The notes: generated by a model from the sequence alone, not told the origin. DNA of 64,000 nucleotides from Anisakis pegreffii (GCA_035041965.1 JAPYMA010000454.1:1-64000); one strand, 5' to 3'; counted from the first letter of the stretch, positions 1 to 13,049 are shown. Made by a program: numbers and translations.

Positions 1-1640
1 GAATAATTTGAAATACAATATTCAAATAGCTTCAGAAAACATCGCCAAACTAATCAAGCTGGTAGGTTAATGAATCCGATCAGTAGAAGCGTGATTAGCT
101 TCAAAACTAACATTCTGTGGTTCTTTTTCATTCCAACTTTATAAAATTCTCATCAACAAAAGATCTTCATAATAGGACATAATATTCATGAATTTAGAAC
201 CATAGTTGAAATATTCGAAGACACGAATGTGTCGTTTTGATACAATATCAACGCATCCTCATTTGTAAAAGAGATTACAAATGATAATGTATTGCAGGAA
301 CATCATCTTGATACAACCATATCAAGTCAAGAACCACAAAAACAGTGTTCAGTACATGCTAACCAATTCGTTACAACAAACTCGAATTCAAAAATACAAT
401 TCCATTCAATTCAATTCAAGAATACAATTCTATTTCGCATGCAACTCTTCATATTAACTTGAGAAACCAATCTATCTTTTCACGAGCTCAGTCCCTGAGA
501 ACAAGCTCTCAATAACAAAGCCAAGCCAATCAGCAATAAAAGTCTCGAATAATTTGTAATAAAATTGTATTCTTGAATAATTTTCAAATTATAATGAATA
601 AGGTTAAACCAGCATTAATAAATTCGAATGAAATATATTCACAATAATATTCAATGAACTTGAAAATCGATAGTCTGAAATAATTACAACACTACTGATG
701 TTGAATAATAAAATTTCAATTTAAAATAATAATATAATTCAATTGAATAATAATGTAATTCAATTGAATCATTCCAATTCAATGACAAATATTCAATTTA
801 TAATGATAATACGAAATCAACAGTAATATCGAATGAAATACATTCATAATAATACTCAATACAATATCAATACATTCATAACAACACAATAACAATACGT
901 TCATTAAAATAACACAACAACGATATTGACATCATAATAATGTAAATGAAAGAAGGAAAATGAAATTAAAGAAACAACTGGATCTAATGGCAATTAACTG
1001 ATATGATCCTATTGCGCTCAATCTTAAGTATATTCTAAATCTTATGAATTTATCATCCATTTTCCCTCTGTTGCTCTTCATCTTTCAAACTGATCGTATG
1101 AAACTGGCTTAGGTGCGTGACAATATCTTGGCTTAGGCCTGGGTCTAGCCGACAGGTGTATAGCAACCCCCACCCTGCCCCCTCTCCCTTATGTGAAGGT
1201 TATTCTGATCTATTGTATCGAATCTTCAGTTGATTGCATATTTGCTTATCAATTCATCGATGATATTTTTCTGGGCACAAGCTAGATTACTTCATCAAAA
1301 CTATCAATAGCTAATGACCGCTACATATGTCAGCACGTTTATTCATCATTCATAACTCTTACATGCGCATTCATCTGATCCACACAGTGCAAGTAGAGGA
1401 TGGGAATGGTTGTGTATTTAGAACAGATTAATCCTCACAAAGTCTACAAATAATTCCATATCACCAAGCATAACTACTAAACAAATGTCAACTGAACCCA
1501 TTCAACAGCATTTATTCTGCAAGTCCTAATTTCAGAATTCATCCTACTCCGTCTACTATTTTACCCAAAAGTATCGCTCACTCATCTCAACCATCCAACT
1601 CAAACTTACTTCTGACTCATAAAAGTATGATTTGTTACTA
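1..1640. other. AT-rich non-coding stretch
   Basis: I see no supportable exon here. Between about 380 and 860 the DNA is dominated by short AATTCAATTGAA-like runs, a low-complexity AT-rich patch. Around 1130-1190 there is a short unusually GC-rich segment with a C-run, but no open frame of interest. Confidence 0.6.
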
Positions 1641-1643
1641 CTG

Positions 1644-2250
1644 TCACTGAAGTGCTAACATCAAATCAGAAACTGGCCTGTGATCTGAATACCACTTGAT
1701 ATACCACACAGTTTGTCGATTAGTAGTCGTCTGTTGTTGTTTCCAAAATAGCAGTATTGTCGTATTGCTCACATCTGTTCGTCGCCATATCGTCATCAAG
1801 CACAAATTCCATCGACTCGCCTCAAAACCACCGAACACACCAAACGCCCGCTATATCCGTATGACTCGCCAAGTATCTCCAGTTCCACTTCAGTCGAATG
1901 ACGATTGCCTTACTGGAACTATGAAGTCGCTGTCGGTTCGTGTTGCGCTGAACCTGAAAAGGAATAATGTTATCGATGCATTGATGAGTTACTGGACGAA
2001 TGATACCATAGGGAAGTGATTACCTTGTTTCAGATGAAATCGCACGCGATTCGATTGCATCGATTGCACATGAAGTGCGATTGAGTTGTATTCTGCGGAG
2101 TTCCTTTTGATCGTTTTCCATCATTCCGATACAACGTCGAACAGCGACGAGATTGATTCCATGGAGGCAGTACCAAACCGCACATCTCAAAAGAAAATGA
2201 ATGAAATCAATAGCAAAAAACACACAAGCCCACGATTGGAGAACAGTCAA
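1644..2250 (-). CDS. possible minus-strand exons, unknown product
   Basis: Weak candidate. Reading the minus strand, an open stretch from about 2190 down to 2022 ends at a good donor (ACAAG followed by GTAATC). A TTTTCAG acceptor near 1960 then allows in-phase continuation for a few codons to a GTAAGG donor. A further open segment around 1770-1645 ends in a hydrophilic, Q/T-containing stretch. Base composition is higher in G+C than in the flanks, as expected of coding DNA. The opposite strand is also open across 1696-2019, so strand choice is uncertain. I recognise no family, and the gene could continue to the left of the window. Confidence 0.22.
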
Positions 2251-2999
2251 AAATGATCTAAACCGAATGATCTACTCAACAACAAAACCACTCGAATAAA
2301 TTCGACCATCTGATCACACTTCGAAGATCTCGAACGAAATCATATTTATCAAATCACTTGATTTGACCGCTTGAATGATCAAAAAACCAATGGAGGCAAA
2401 AAGTCTTATTAGATTATGACGAAAAAAACGAAAAGCGATCGAAAATTACAAATTCAATTAATAGCAATTGTAAGTCAGCCGTACAGTCCCTGTAAGTGAA
2501 ATAAAAACAAGTTAAAGCATTTTGATGGAGTTAGATGGGCTGAAAATCGATTGATAGGTGGGGTGGTTGCTCTCGTTAGCTGGCCGAGAATTGTCGAAAT
2601 AGCACTGCGATGACTACTGAGAGGGGAAATAACATGAGAATATACGAGAAAGTAGAGATGCAGAGGCTTTATGATTCTGGAGTGTCATGCCTCGGATGCG
2701 AGCGTGTGTGGGTGTACACGTGCGTGTTTAAAGCATTGTAAGGATGGGACGTCGTTTGACGCTTTTGACACAGTGCATTCAGAAGGGTATTGCGAAAGTC
2801 CAATGTATTGAGTAAACAACATCATAAAAAGTTTTGATCTCTGATCAGCTATTTGACATTGTGCTATTGAAACTGTTTCATCAAAGGGAACACTAAAGCA
2901 TATATCTATTCTAGGTAATGATAACTGATTGCTTTGATAAGATATTTGTTTGTGTTTCGTTGTTATTAACAAAATGATCAACAAAATTTCATAAGCATC

Positions 3000-3005
3000 T
3001 TTATT
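3000..3005 (-). terminator. AATAAA poly(A) signal of the GH18 gene
   Basis: TTTATT on the plus strand reads AATAAA on the minus strand. It lies about 205 bp beyond the stop codon of the chitinase-like gene, a plausible 3' UTR length. Confidence 0.45.
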
Positions 3006-3209
3006 TCTTCACATTCAATCAAATTTCTGAATTCATCATACAAAAAATTTCATCCATCTCATCATGAACCATTATATTCATTTCATCATGAAGAACTTTA
3101 GATGATATAAAAGTGATCATCCTTATAATTTGATCTGCGCCCAACCACATCTATCCAAATCGATCGTGAAGAATGATCCATCAGATTTTGTTCACTGTAC
3201 GATTCAGAC

Positions 3210-6200
3210 TCATTCTTCGTGTGCTTGAAGAGCTGATCTTGCGGCTTTTATTAACGGATAGTTCCCTTTACCGCAAATACCCTGAAAGGCTAATCGTAAG
3301 CATTGATTAATGCTGAAAGTATGAATGAATTATGAACCACCAGATAATCATGCAATGGAAATAGAAAATGTTTCCAGTATAATTAGTTATGAAGTATTTC
3401 AGGTTTTTCAGTGTTTCCAATAAAATGTGTGTTCCATTGGAAGCAGCAAATGGAAGAGTTGAGCATTTGCAAGGAAATTGTGCACGATGTATTCGTATGC
3501 TGAATAGTCAGCATCTCTCAACTGTTCAACTTCATATAATCATCAATTGTAAATCCAAATATAAACACTCATAATGGAGCAAGTGAATAAAGAAGAATAG
3601 AAAATAAGTTCAAGTGAACTGACTAAATGAATCAGAAACGAATCATACCGCATAATCATCAGCACCCAAGTCGAATATCATAACACCGGCAATTCCAAGT
3701 CTTTTCGCGTACAACGCTTTTGTGAACACACTGGTGGCATCCTCAAAGCCTAACCACTGCTTATTTCCACCATATAAATATGGACATCGCGATTCCGTAT
3801 CATAAACATACGTGTAATCAGATGATTCTGTTAGATTACATATCTAGAAATTGTATCGGTTGAATGTTGTCGCATGAACTGACAATAGGCAATGATGATA
3901 AGGATAATTGCAATAAAGCTGGTGAATGCTCATCGCATGCGATCAAAACAATGAACACAGCGATAATTGTGCTGAGAATTAATGACAAAGGAGTTGAAAT
4001 TTGAACAGAATTAATCTTCCATGAGTGGTTCCAGAAAAAGAGTAACCGTTGTGAACTCATAGCTGTCACCATATTCGGATGGTCCACTGGCAGGTGCGTA
4101 AACGAAATGCAAGAGACGATTCATCAGCGTGAATCCGCGACCATACGTTGGCAAACCGAACACGGTTTTGTTGGCTAGCAATCCATGCGATAGCCAAAAT
4201 CGCGTTGAATAGTCCTACAAAAAGCAACAAATTCATTGAACTGCTCGATAAATACTTCGAAATTCAAGAACCTCCCAAACATTGAACACAATAATGAATC
4301 TCTAGGTGCCATTCGTCAACTTTTTTGCAAACCATATAATTCAAAAGTTTTCAGTCAATGAATTTTGCGGTGTGCTTCCTTCCCATCAAATTTGCCCCAA
4401 CGCAACGCAATGTTCAATGCTCACTAACCGAATTCAGTCGTCCAACGATTCCGATTTCAACGTTTTTCTTGAAGAGTGGTGCGTTGAATGCAGTGAATGG
4501 TTGCCATTTTGAGTACATATGAAAATCGTAATTCATTATTTGCACATAATCCACATAACTGAAACGATGGGTGATTGTTGCGGATGCAAAAAATTCATAT
4601 TACACGATATTTTATCCAAAATTTACTCGTATGTCAATGGATCACATGCAAACTCGAAACCATCTTGCAAATGTACTCTCATTAGATACCATCCACGATC
4701 ATCATGCAATTTCCTGATTAAATTATTCGAGCAGCGCGGAAATGCCTCAGCCTTCCTACGATCCACAATGGCGATAAGTAGAAAATTGAAATCACTTATT
4801 GTTTCAGGTGTATGGATCAGAAAGCTGACAATGATAACAAGTAAAATTACACTTATTATCACAGTAAAAATAAGCTATTACTTGTTCAAACCATCCACAT
4901 CATAGGCCTTCTCTACAATTGTGTATGACGCTGCAACGGCCACCGTGATCAGAATCTTTCGTTCAGTCTTGTCGAATTCTTCTTTCAGTGCCTACAGACA
5001 AGCACATTTGAAAGATCAGATCTGATGCAAAGAAACAACCGAACTAAATGGAATAAAGATTCATGTAGTGAGTGGTGGGTTCTTTGAAATTTTACGAGTC
5101 GCCTCTAATGACAAGTCTGAAACTGGCCTAAATTATGAATAAATTCCAACGAAACATTCACTGACCACAAAAAATATCAACAGATTGTCGAAAGAAATCA
5201 AACGTGATTGAATTGCCATGCCTTACTCTGTTTTCATGAAACTAATGTTATTCTTAAGAAAAAAGGAGCTCGAATCAAATGAAGGCAAGAAAATAAATGT
5301 CATAGATAATCGCCAAATAGTTTGAACAATCATCCAGTTATTCATTAATTTGATGAAAATGATCCTAACTACTCCGCAAAATAATTCCATTTACTGTGAA
5401 GATTTTGATGAAAGTAGATATAGAGTAACCTTCAGGAATTCGATAAATCCTTTTTTATCAGTCGGTTTTGCATCTGAACTCCAAACCGGAAATTCCCAAT
5501 CGATATCGAAACCATCCACTGAATTGTCCTCTATGAACTCGGTGACTTTTGTGATCAACTGATTCGTCATGTTGGAACTTAGAACCTGAAATCTATCACT
5601 TCATCTTGGCTGATATCCTTGCAATATAATGAAAATCGATGATGTAATTGATAGCAGTAACCGTATTCATCGTCATTATAATGCGAACAATGATATAAAT
5701 GATCAAAACTCACCACTTTTGACATACATTTGTTGGTTGGTGTTAATGAGAATAATACTTTCGGATCCGCATTTTGTGATTTCTTCAATTTATTGATTTC
5801 GTCGAAAATTTCAACAGAAGGCAGTATCACTTGACAATTATCATCGAGCTTACATGATCCAATCAAAATAAAATGCGTACACAAGGTCAAGTCAATATCC
5901 GCGACTTTTGGACGATCTTTCCTGCAACAGAAAGATTTCTTGAAATCCATATCGCTTCTCTTGAGATCGATGAAAATCCCTTTTGTTGTGAAACTATCAG
6001 AGAAAATATTTACCCACTAGCCGGAAAATTTTCGACTGAAATTCCTCAAACATTTGTGAATAACTGTATCAACGACACAGTGAATACTAATGGATTCTGA
6101 TTAATGCTCTGGCAAATGATCCCCATGGAGGAGCATTAAACGAGCACACGATCGACAGAAAATCAGATCAGTTTTGGGATCCTCCTTTGAATGCAAACTT

Positions 6201-6392
6201 GTCGTGGTGATGGACAAAATATCAGACAAAAGGTAACATTTTAATGAATAGAATGCGAGATTCAAATTCAAAATCTTTCATAAAAGCTAACTCAAAATAG
6301 CAAGTGATAATGTCTGCAGTTGGATTTGCAGCGGTGCTTGAGAATATTGACGCCTCTGCTAACAGAATAATCGCGATTGCTATCGAATACAT
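3210..6392 (-). CDS. secreted GH18 chitinase-like protein
   Basis: Glycoside hydrolase family 18 protein, expected to bind or cleave chitin or related beta-linked GlcNAc polymers outside the cell. My minus-strand model has eight exons: 6392-6292, 5921-5714, 5585-5430, 4991-4882, 4558-4429, 4214-4047, 3843-3649 and 3281-3210. All joins are in phase and give 1140 nt, 379 aa plus stop. Residues 1-22 form a signal peptide (MYSIAIAIILLAEA...). They are followed by CYF, a CTHF strand, the catalytic loop DGFDIDWE (D127, D130, D132, E134), MNYD at 200-203 (family MxYD), a GLPTYGRGF strand, and a C-terminal GICGKGNYPL block typical of the family. The acid/base Glu is intact. The SxGG strand is replaced by SLTPTN, and the C-terminal Trp of the GVMxW strand is Phe (GVMIF), so activity may be altered. 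No chitin-binding domain or Ser/Thr linker follows. It resembles the chitinase-like groups expanded in nematodes. Exon 1 rests on the signal peptide and phase only. Confidence 0.9.
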
Positions 6393-7273
6393 TCGAATGA
6401 GCTTTTCTGAAATGCTATCGATGAATGCAAAGGTAAAAATAATCACAGTCATATTATTGAAAGGTAATGCATTTCGAATAAATGTGGTAAGAACAACTTA
6501 AATAATAGACATTTGGAATAGCAATGCAAACTTAATAATTAGATAATATGTTAAGAACAGCAATAGAAATAGCTGAAACGACTTGCTAGATCAAATCGAA
6601 ATGATGCACTTCGAAAGAACATCAAAGCTCATCAGCCCAGTCGGATGTATGAACGGATGAGATTGAATAATAGCAAGGGCAATACATAGATAAGAATATA
6701 TCCGTTAGAATGTTGATTAACAACAACTGTCCTTTTAATCAGCAAGTCTACTACATAGAACATTCTCCTCTCAGATTATCAGTCGACTCCATCCTCAACT
6801 TCATGTTCTCATCACATTTCTTGTTTGAAGTCTAGTTCGGCTACTTCATCAGTACAAAAATTATGGGACGATTTCCGTAATATATTAGATTCTTGCGTAA
6901 TAATATAAATTTTTCTACAAGGGAATTTCAGTCTAGTGGAACAAAAGACTTTTGACAGTAATCTAAATGGATTTTCGCAATATTTAATGAATATGAAATG
7001 GAAACGGCAGTGGGATTTATTGCAATCTGGTCATAAGGAATATAGGAGCATTTTTGCCGATTTCAAATAACTTCCTCACATTTTCGTGGAACTCGTAAAG
7101 TGTTCCAAATCCTGTCGATTATGAGTGCATTCATTTGGGAGCTCGAAACTGATCTTTGATGCATCAATGGTCATTTGCAGTGACATTCATTTCAAGCAAA
7201 GACTCATTGAGATGGACAGATCAATATGGATCCTATAGTATCAATCACTGAAATTCTCTCATCATTCAATCGA
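6393..7273. other. intergenic region before the satellite
   Basis: This holds the upstream region of the minus-strand GH18 gene. No other exon is supported. From about 7190 the sequence begins to resemble degraded satellite: the end of monomer A is recognisable just before position 7274. Confidence 0.5.
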
Positions 7274-10200
7274 GCAGAATCTCGGCTTTCTAGAAATGAA
7301 AAAGTCACCCAGGAATTTTGCCTTTGCGAGGAGATATAGCTACTTTCCTGATGATATAGGGGTTAGCTCATTGAAACCTATGGTACCCTCAGCTTTGACC
7401 ACTAACATATCAATTTCTTCACACCAGTCGATCGAGCAGAATCTCTACATTCAGAAAAATATATATCTTGTCGAGCGATTTTGCTTATTTGAGGAGATAT
7501 AGCTATTTAATTAAAGCTATCTCAACTAGCGCTGAGGTGTTCATTGATATGCATTTGATCACTATAGATCAATGCATATTATAAATTACTATTGAAATAT
7601 GGGTTTGATACATTGAAGCCTACCGTCTTCTCAAGTTTGCCCGGAAACATAGTGATATTTGCACATCGTTCGATTCAGCAGAATCTCTTCTTTCTAAAAA
7701 TGAAAAAGTCACCGAGGAATTTTGCCTTTGCGAGGAGATATAGCTACTTTCCTGATGATATAGGGGTTAGCTCATTGAAACCTATGGTACCCTCAGCTTT
7801 GACCACTAACATATCAATTTCTTCACACCAGTCGATCGAGCAGAATCTCTACATTCAGAAAAATATATATCTTGTCGAGCGATTTTGCTTATTTGAGGAG
7901 ATATAGCTATTTAATTAAAGCTATCTCAACTAGCGCTGAGGTGTTCATTGATATGCATTTGATCACTATAGATCAATGCATATTATAAATTACTATTGAA
8001 ATATGGGTTTGATACATTGAAGCCTACCGTCTTCTCAAGTTTGCCCGGAAACATAGTGATATTTGCACATCGTTCGATTCAGCAGAATCTCTTCTTTCTA
8101 AAAATGAAAAAGTCACCGAGGAATTTTGCCTTTGCGAGGAGATATAGCTACTTTCCTGATGATATAGGGGTTAGCTCATTGAAACCTATGGTACCCTCAG
8201 CTTTGACCACTAACATATCAATTTCTTCACACCAGTCGATCGAGCAGAATCTCTACATTCAGAAAAATATATATCTTGTCGAGCGATTTTGCTTATTTGA
8301 GGAGATATAGCTATTTAATTAAAGCTATCTCAACTAGCGCTGAGGTGTTCATTGATATGCATTTGATCACTATAGATCAATGCATATTATAAATTACTAT
8401 TGAAATATGGGTTTGATACATTGAAGCCTACCGTCTTCTCAAGTTTGCCCGGAAACATATTGATATTTGCACATCGTTCGATTCAGCAGAATCTCTTCTT
8501 TCTAAAAATGAAAAAGTCACCGAGGAATTTTGCCTTTGCGAGGAGATATAGCTACTTTCCTGATGATATAGGGGTTAGCTCATTGAATCCTATGGTACCC
8601 TCAGCTTTGACCACTAACATATCAATTTTTTCACACCAGTCGATCGAGCAGAATCTCTACATTCAGAAAAATATATATCTTGTCGAGCGATTTTGCTTAT
8701 TTGAGTAGATATAGCCATTTAATTAAAGCTATCTCAACTAGCGCTGAGGTGTTCATTGATATGCATTTGATCACTATAGATCAATGCATATTATAAATTA
8801 CTATTGAAATATGGGTTTGATACATTGAAGCCTACCGTCTTCTCAAGTTTGCCCGGAAACATATTGATATTTGCACATCGTTCGATTCAGCAGAATCTCT
8901 TCTTTCTAAAAATGAAAAAGTCACCGAGGAATTTTGCCTTTGCGAGGAGATATAGCTACTTTCCTGATGATATAGGGGTTAGCTCATTGAATCCTATGGT
9001 ACCCTCAGCTTTGACCACTAACATATCAATTTTTTCACACCAGTCGATCGAGCAGAATCTCTACATTCAGAAAAATATATATCTTGTCGAGCGATTTTGC
9101 TTATTTGAGTAGATATAGCCATTTAATTAAAGCTATCTCAACTAGCGCTGAGGTGTTCATTGATATGCATTTGATCACTATAGATCAATGCATATTATAA
9201 ATTACTATTGAAATATGGGTTTGATACATTGAAGCCTACCGTCTTCTCAAGTTTGCCCGGAAACATATTGATATTTGCACATCGTTCGATTCAGCAGAAT
9301 CTCTTCTTTCTAAAAATGAAAAAGTCACCGAGGAATTTTGCCTTTGCGAGGAGATATAGCTACTTTCCTGATGATATAGGGGTTAGCTCATTGAATCCTA
9401 TGGTACCCTCAGCTTTGACCACTAACATATCAATTTCTTCACACCAGTCGATCGAGCAGAATCTCTACATTCAGAAAAATATATATCTTGTCGAGCGATT
9501 TTGCTTATTTGAGTAGATATAGCCATTTAATTAAAGCTATCTCAACTAGCGCTGAGGTGTTCATTGATATGCATTTGATCACTATAGATCAATGCATATT
9601 ATAAATTACTATTGAAATATGGGTTTGATACATTGAAGCCTACCGTCTTCTCAAGTTTGCCCGGAAACATAGTGATATTTGCACATCGTTCGATTCAGCA
9701 GAATCTCTTCTTTCTAAAAATGAAAAAGTCACCGAGGAATTTTGCCTTTGCGAGGAGATATAGCTACTTTCCTGATGATATAGGGGTTAGCTCATTGAAA
9801 CCTATGGTACCCTCAGCTTTGACCACTAACATATCAATTTCTTCACACCAGTCGATCGAGCAGAATCTCTACATTCAGAAAAATATATATCTTGTCGAGC
9901 GATTTTGCTTATTTGAGGAGATATAGCTATTTAATTAAAGCTATCTCAACTAGCGCTGAGGTGTTCATTGATATGCATTTGATCACTATAGATCAATGCA
10001 TATTATAAATTACTATTGAAATATGGGTTTGATACATTGAAGCCTACCGTCTTCTCAAGTTTGCCCGGAAACATATTGATATTTGCACATCGTTCGATTC
10101 AGCAGAATCTCTTCTTTCTAAAAATGAAAAAGTCACCGAGGAATTTTGCCTTTGCGAGGAGATATAGCTACTTTCCTGATGATATAGGGGTTAGCTCATT

Positions 10201-10506
10201 GAAACCTATGGTACCCTCAGCTTTGACCACTAACATATCAATTTCTTCACACCAGTCGATCGAGCAGAATCTCTACATTCAGAAAAATATATATCTTGTC
10301 GAGCGATTTTGCTTATTTGAGGAGATATAGCTATTTAATTAAAGCTATCTCAACTAGCGCTGAGGTGTTCATTGATATGCATTTGATCACTATAGATCAA
10401 TGCATATCAGATATTCTACATTACTATAGAAGTATAGGTTTGATACATTCAAGCCTGCCGTCTTTTCAAGTTTGCCCAGTAACATATTTACCATCGCATG
10501 CAAATT
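7274..10506. repeat. 404-bp tandem satellite, about 8 units
   Basis: The sequence repeats with an exact 404-bp period: the block beginning GCAGAATCTC starts at 7274, 7678, 8082, 8486, 8890, 9294, 9698 and 10102. Copies are nearly identical except for a few diagnostic bases, and the two ends are diverged. Each unit consists of two related monomers, A of about 162 bp and B of about 242 bp. They share GCAGAATCTC, a GATTTTGC..GAGGAGATATAGCTA block, and a TTGAA.CCTA..GT..CTCA block. Each unit also holds a 68-codon ATG-started open frame (first at 7296), but 404 is not divisible by three and no splice structure links the copies. I read it as non-coding satellite. Confidence 0.95.
7548..7578. repeat. 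palindrome within each satellite unit
   Basis: GATATGCATTTGATC, then ACTATA, then GATCAATGCATAT form an almost perfect inverted repeat of about 13 bp per arm, with one unpaired T. The same palindrome recurs every 404 bp in monomer B, for example near 7952, 8356, 8760, 9164, 9568, 9972 and 10376. In the last copy the flank downstream of the palindrome changes sequence. Confidence 0.8.
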
Positions 10507-11660
10507 TTCTTGCAAAAATCCAATTGCCCATGTCGAAAATCCATCACCCTTTGCTGAAATGCACCATCTGGCGCCAGCTCATCATTGCAAAACAGTGATG
10601 TTAATTACGATTTTGAAAATATTCGGAATTGCTGAGTCTTACGTCTGAAACACTTGGTGAGCATCGTAAGAATTGATATGAACCTCATTCTAAACACGAT
10701 GTAAATATGATAAATACTCAAGAGGATGCTATACATTGTTTGTTTTTATAAGCCTGGAATTTTGTACTAGACAACTAACATCCAGATATCAGTCAGTGTG
10801 CTTATAATAAATTGAGGAACATCGCAATTTTGTGAATGAATTGCTGAAAACATGTTTGCATTCACTTGTTTGCAATTATATACATTTGTGTTTATTTATG
10901 CAGTAACACATTTTCCAGTGCAACCTTTGCAAACAAATACTCTGAAATTCTTTGAGTTACTACTGTTCGAACGTTTTTGCTGGCTGTCCTTAGCGCTGTC
11001 TTCGTCAATGACACAATCTCCATTGTTTGTACGATGCAACAGCTAATCAACTCATTCGCTCGAATAAGCCATTCACTAGCAAATCTTGTTGAACTCATCA
11101 CCAATTATTCTGACTTTCAAGCAGCCAGTTAATTAACGATGAACTGCACTGTATAGATTCGGGCTATAGAACCGCCTCTGTTGTGAATCTATTGCGTTCG
11201 CCGAAAGTTTGCATCACCAGTATCTTGTGGCCAATTACGATGTTCGATTCACTAATTCTAGATCAACGCATTCATTTGACATTTATTTGTTTTAAGGCGT
11301 AACATAACAAAGCAGCAAACAAATCAAGAGGAAGCTTAACTCAGCGATAACCATTGACAACGGTCGGTCAGTCAACAGATACGTACAGCTCTTCAGTACC
11401 GAAATTCGAATTATCCACGCTTCATTAAAGCACACTAGCCACCCTCAATGGCTACCAGTTTGGCTTAGTTAAGCTGCTTATTTGAGGGCGCCGAGCGAGC
11501 TGAGATACTGCTGCCAGCTTACCTATTCAATCTCGGACTCTCATACTTCAAGCTAATAATTTTAACTGAAATAGTCTTTGTACTCAATCCTTCCTGAACA
11601 TCTCAACAATTCATTCCGTGTTCTTTACTAAACAATGATGGCTTGCTAATGAAAGTATCT
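10507..11660. other. non-coding spacer after the satellite
   Basis: No supported exon. Sequence up to about 10520 is still recognisably diverged satellite. Small open frames around 10850-11100 exist on both strands but lack splice context or any recognisable motif. Confidence 0.5.
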
Positions 11661-11685
11661 GATCAGTGAATTACGGAGCTGTGGA

Positions 11686-11914
11686 ATGTTTAGCTGTATA
11701 CATCATTATCATGGTGATACAACCTCAATACCTGACAGCAACACCAATAATATCGTTTCCAATAACAACAACAGCAATCCCCAAAACTCATTGTCACAAT
11801 CCCCAAAACCCAGCAGTCCACAGTCTCGTTTATCGCCAGTGCCCCCATCCACACCTAAACAATCCACTTCGCTGAAACGACTGGATGCTTGGATTGGGTA
11901 TTTAATTAAAGAAG
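11686..11914 (+). CDS. possible alternative first exon of the AIP3 gene
   Basis: An open segment rich in Asn, Ser, Pro and Gln, ending in a short charged/aromatic stretch (SLKRLDAWIGYLIKEG), runs into a GAAG|GTATTT donor at 11915. If translation starts at the ATG at 11686, the exon ends in phase 1. That is the phase needed by the acceptor at 25641 of the AIP3-domain gene, so it could be an alternative 5' exon replacing 19537-19768. Composition matches the disordered parts of that protein. There is no homology evidence, and it may belong to another transcript or be chance. A second donor (GG|GTATTT at 11898) would leave a different phase. Confidence 0.33.
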
Positions 11915-11979
11915 GTATTTATTCATTCATTTATTGCATTGTATCCATTTGTATTCAAGATTCAATCCATTTTTATTCA

Positions 11980-12548
11980 GAATTCCGATCCATTACAGAA
12001 CTGTTAATTTTTTTAATACATTAGATGATTACTGAATTTGAATTGGTTTACTGAATTAACTAAACAACCTCAAACATGACTGAACGTCAACAGGAAGAAA
12101 AACTGAATACCTACTAGTTCCTTGACGAAAACTGTTCTTCGTCTTACATTTCATTTTTTGAGAATGGCTGAGTGCCACTGGTAAAGAAAGAGACAGTTAC
12201 GATGTTCATTCACCGATTGATCTCTACAATCGTTTGTTGATATCTGCTTCATTAATTCAACTGGCATCAAAATCATTCGCCTCAGTTCTGCTTAATAATA
12301 AATCTGTCTTGAGCTTGTTAGACGCAAAAAGGTAGATGTCATTATGCTTTCATTCTTTGCTAATGTTTTTCAGCTTGCCAACATGGATTTCCACAAATTC
12401 TTAGAAAAACAACCAACTGCGAGTTTACCTTATTGTTTTTACTAACTGCAGCTTTCCACAGCTAATGGCGAATTCCGATTCATTCACAGAACTGTCGATT
12501 TTTTTAATATGTACGATGATTACTGAATTTGAACTGATTTACTGAATT
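11980..12548 (+). repeat. 78-bp direct repeat pair, 490 bp apart
   Basis: The block starting GAATTCCGATCCATT at 11980-12057 recurs at 12470-12548 with scattered substitutions. Both end in GATGATTACTGAATTTGAA..G.TTTACTGAATT. Directly after the second copy, CTCAGCAACTTACATTCCA is itself present twice in tandem (about 12551-12591). Confidence 0.8.
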
Positions 12549-12827
12549 TCTCAGCAACTTACATTCCAAACTCTCAGCAACTTACATTCCATAATATAAT
12601 AAATCATAAGTACATACCATATATTGTTTCATTCATAATTTCTTATAGAACAATTCGATGCGAAAAACTGTTTCTTGCTACAATAAGCTTAAGCCTTCGT
12701 GTAAACTTCCCAAGAGAGTGCAAAATCGTCGTTCTAGAAACAAAAAAGTTCACAAATAATGCTCTCTGATACCAAAGAATATGTGTGTCTGTATAATTCA
12801 AGCAAGAGGGAGTGTCGTCTCCTTTTC

Positions 12828-13002
12828 TTAGAATCTTATCTTAGCGCTTACTAAATAAGAGGACACAGCTGGAATACTCGGCGTTGCAGTGGTCGTCTTA
12901 ATTTCATTTATAGCTAGCATTTGATCGAGATTATTCATTGCAAATAATTTTTCAATGTACTCGGCGAAAGTTTTGGTCCCAAAATCAAAGCCCCCAACAA
13001 TT
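12828..13002 (-). CDS. possible terminal exon, unknown product
   Basis: On the minus strand a TTCATGCAG acceptor at 13003 opens into a 58-codon frame that starts IVGGFDFGTKTF, continues with an amphipathic segment (FAEYIEKLFAMNNLDQML) and ends in a stop near 12828. An internal GTAAGC could instead act as a donor about eight codons earlier. The composition looks protein-like, but I recognise no family. I could not find an upstream exon of matching phase: an open segment at about 13080-13165 is out of phase. It may be an isolated or decayed exon. Confidence 0.28.
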
Positions 13003-13049
13003 CTGCATGAAATGAAAGGTACCGATATCGTGACTTCCTTAATTAGCAA

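Noticed and set aside
7592..10330. Treating the 104-codon frames in the satellite as a tandem gene family
   Set aside because: The extended frames start at a non-ATG codon, the period is not a multiple of three, and no splice sites link copies. Satellite amplification explains the conservation.
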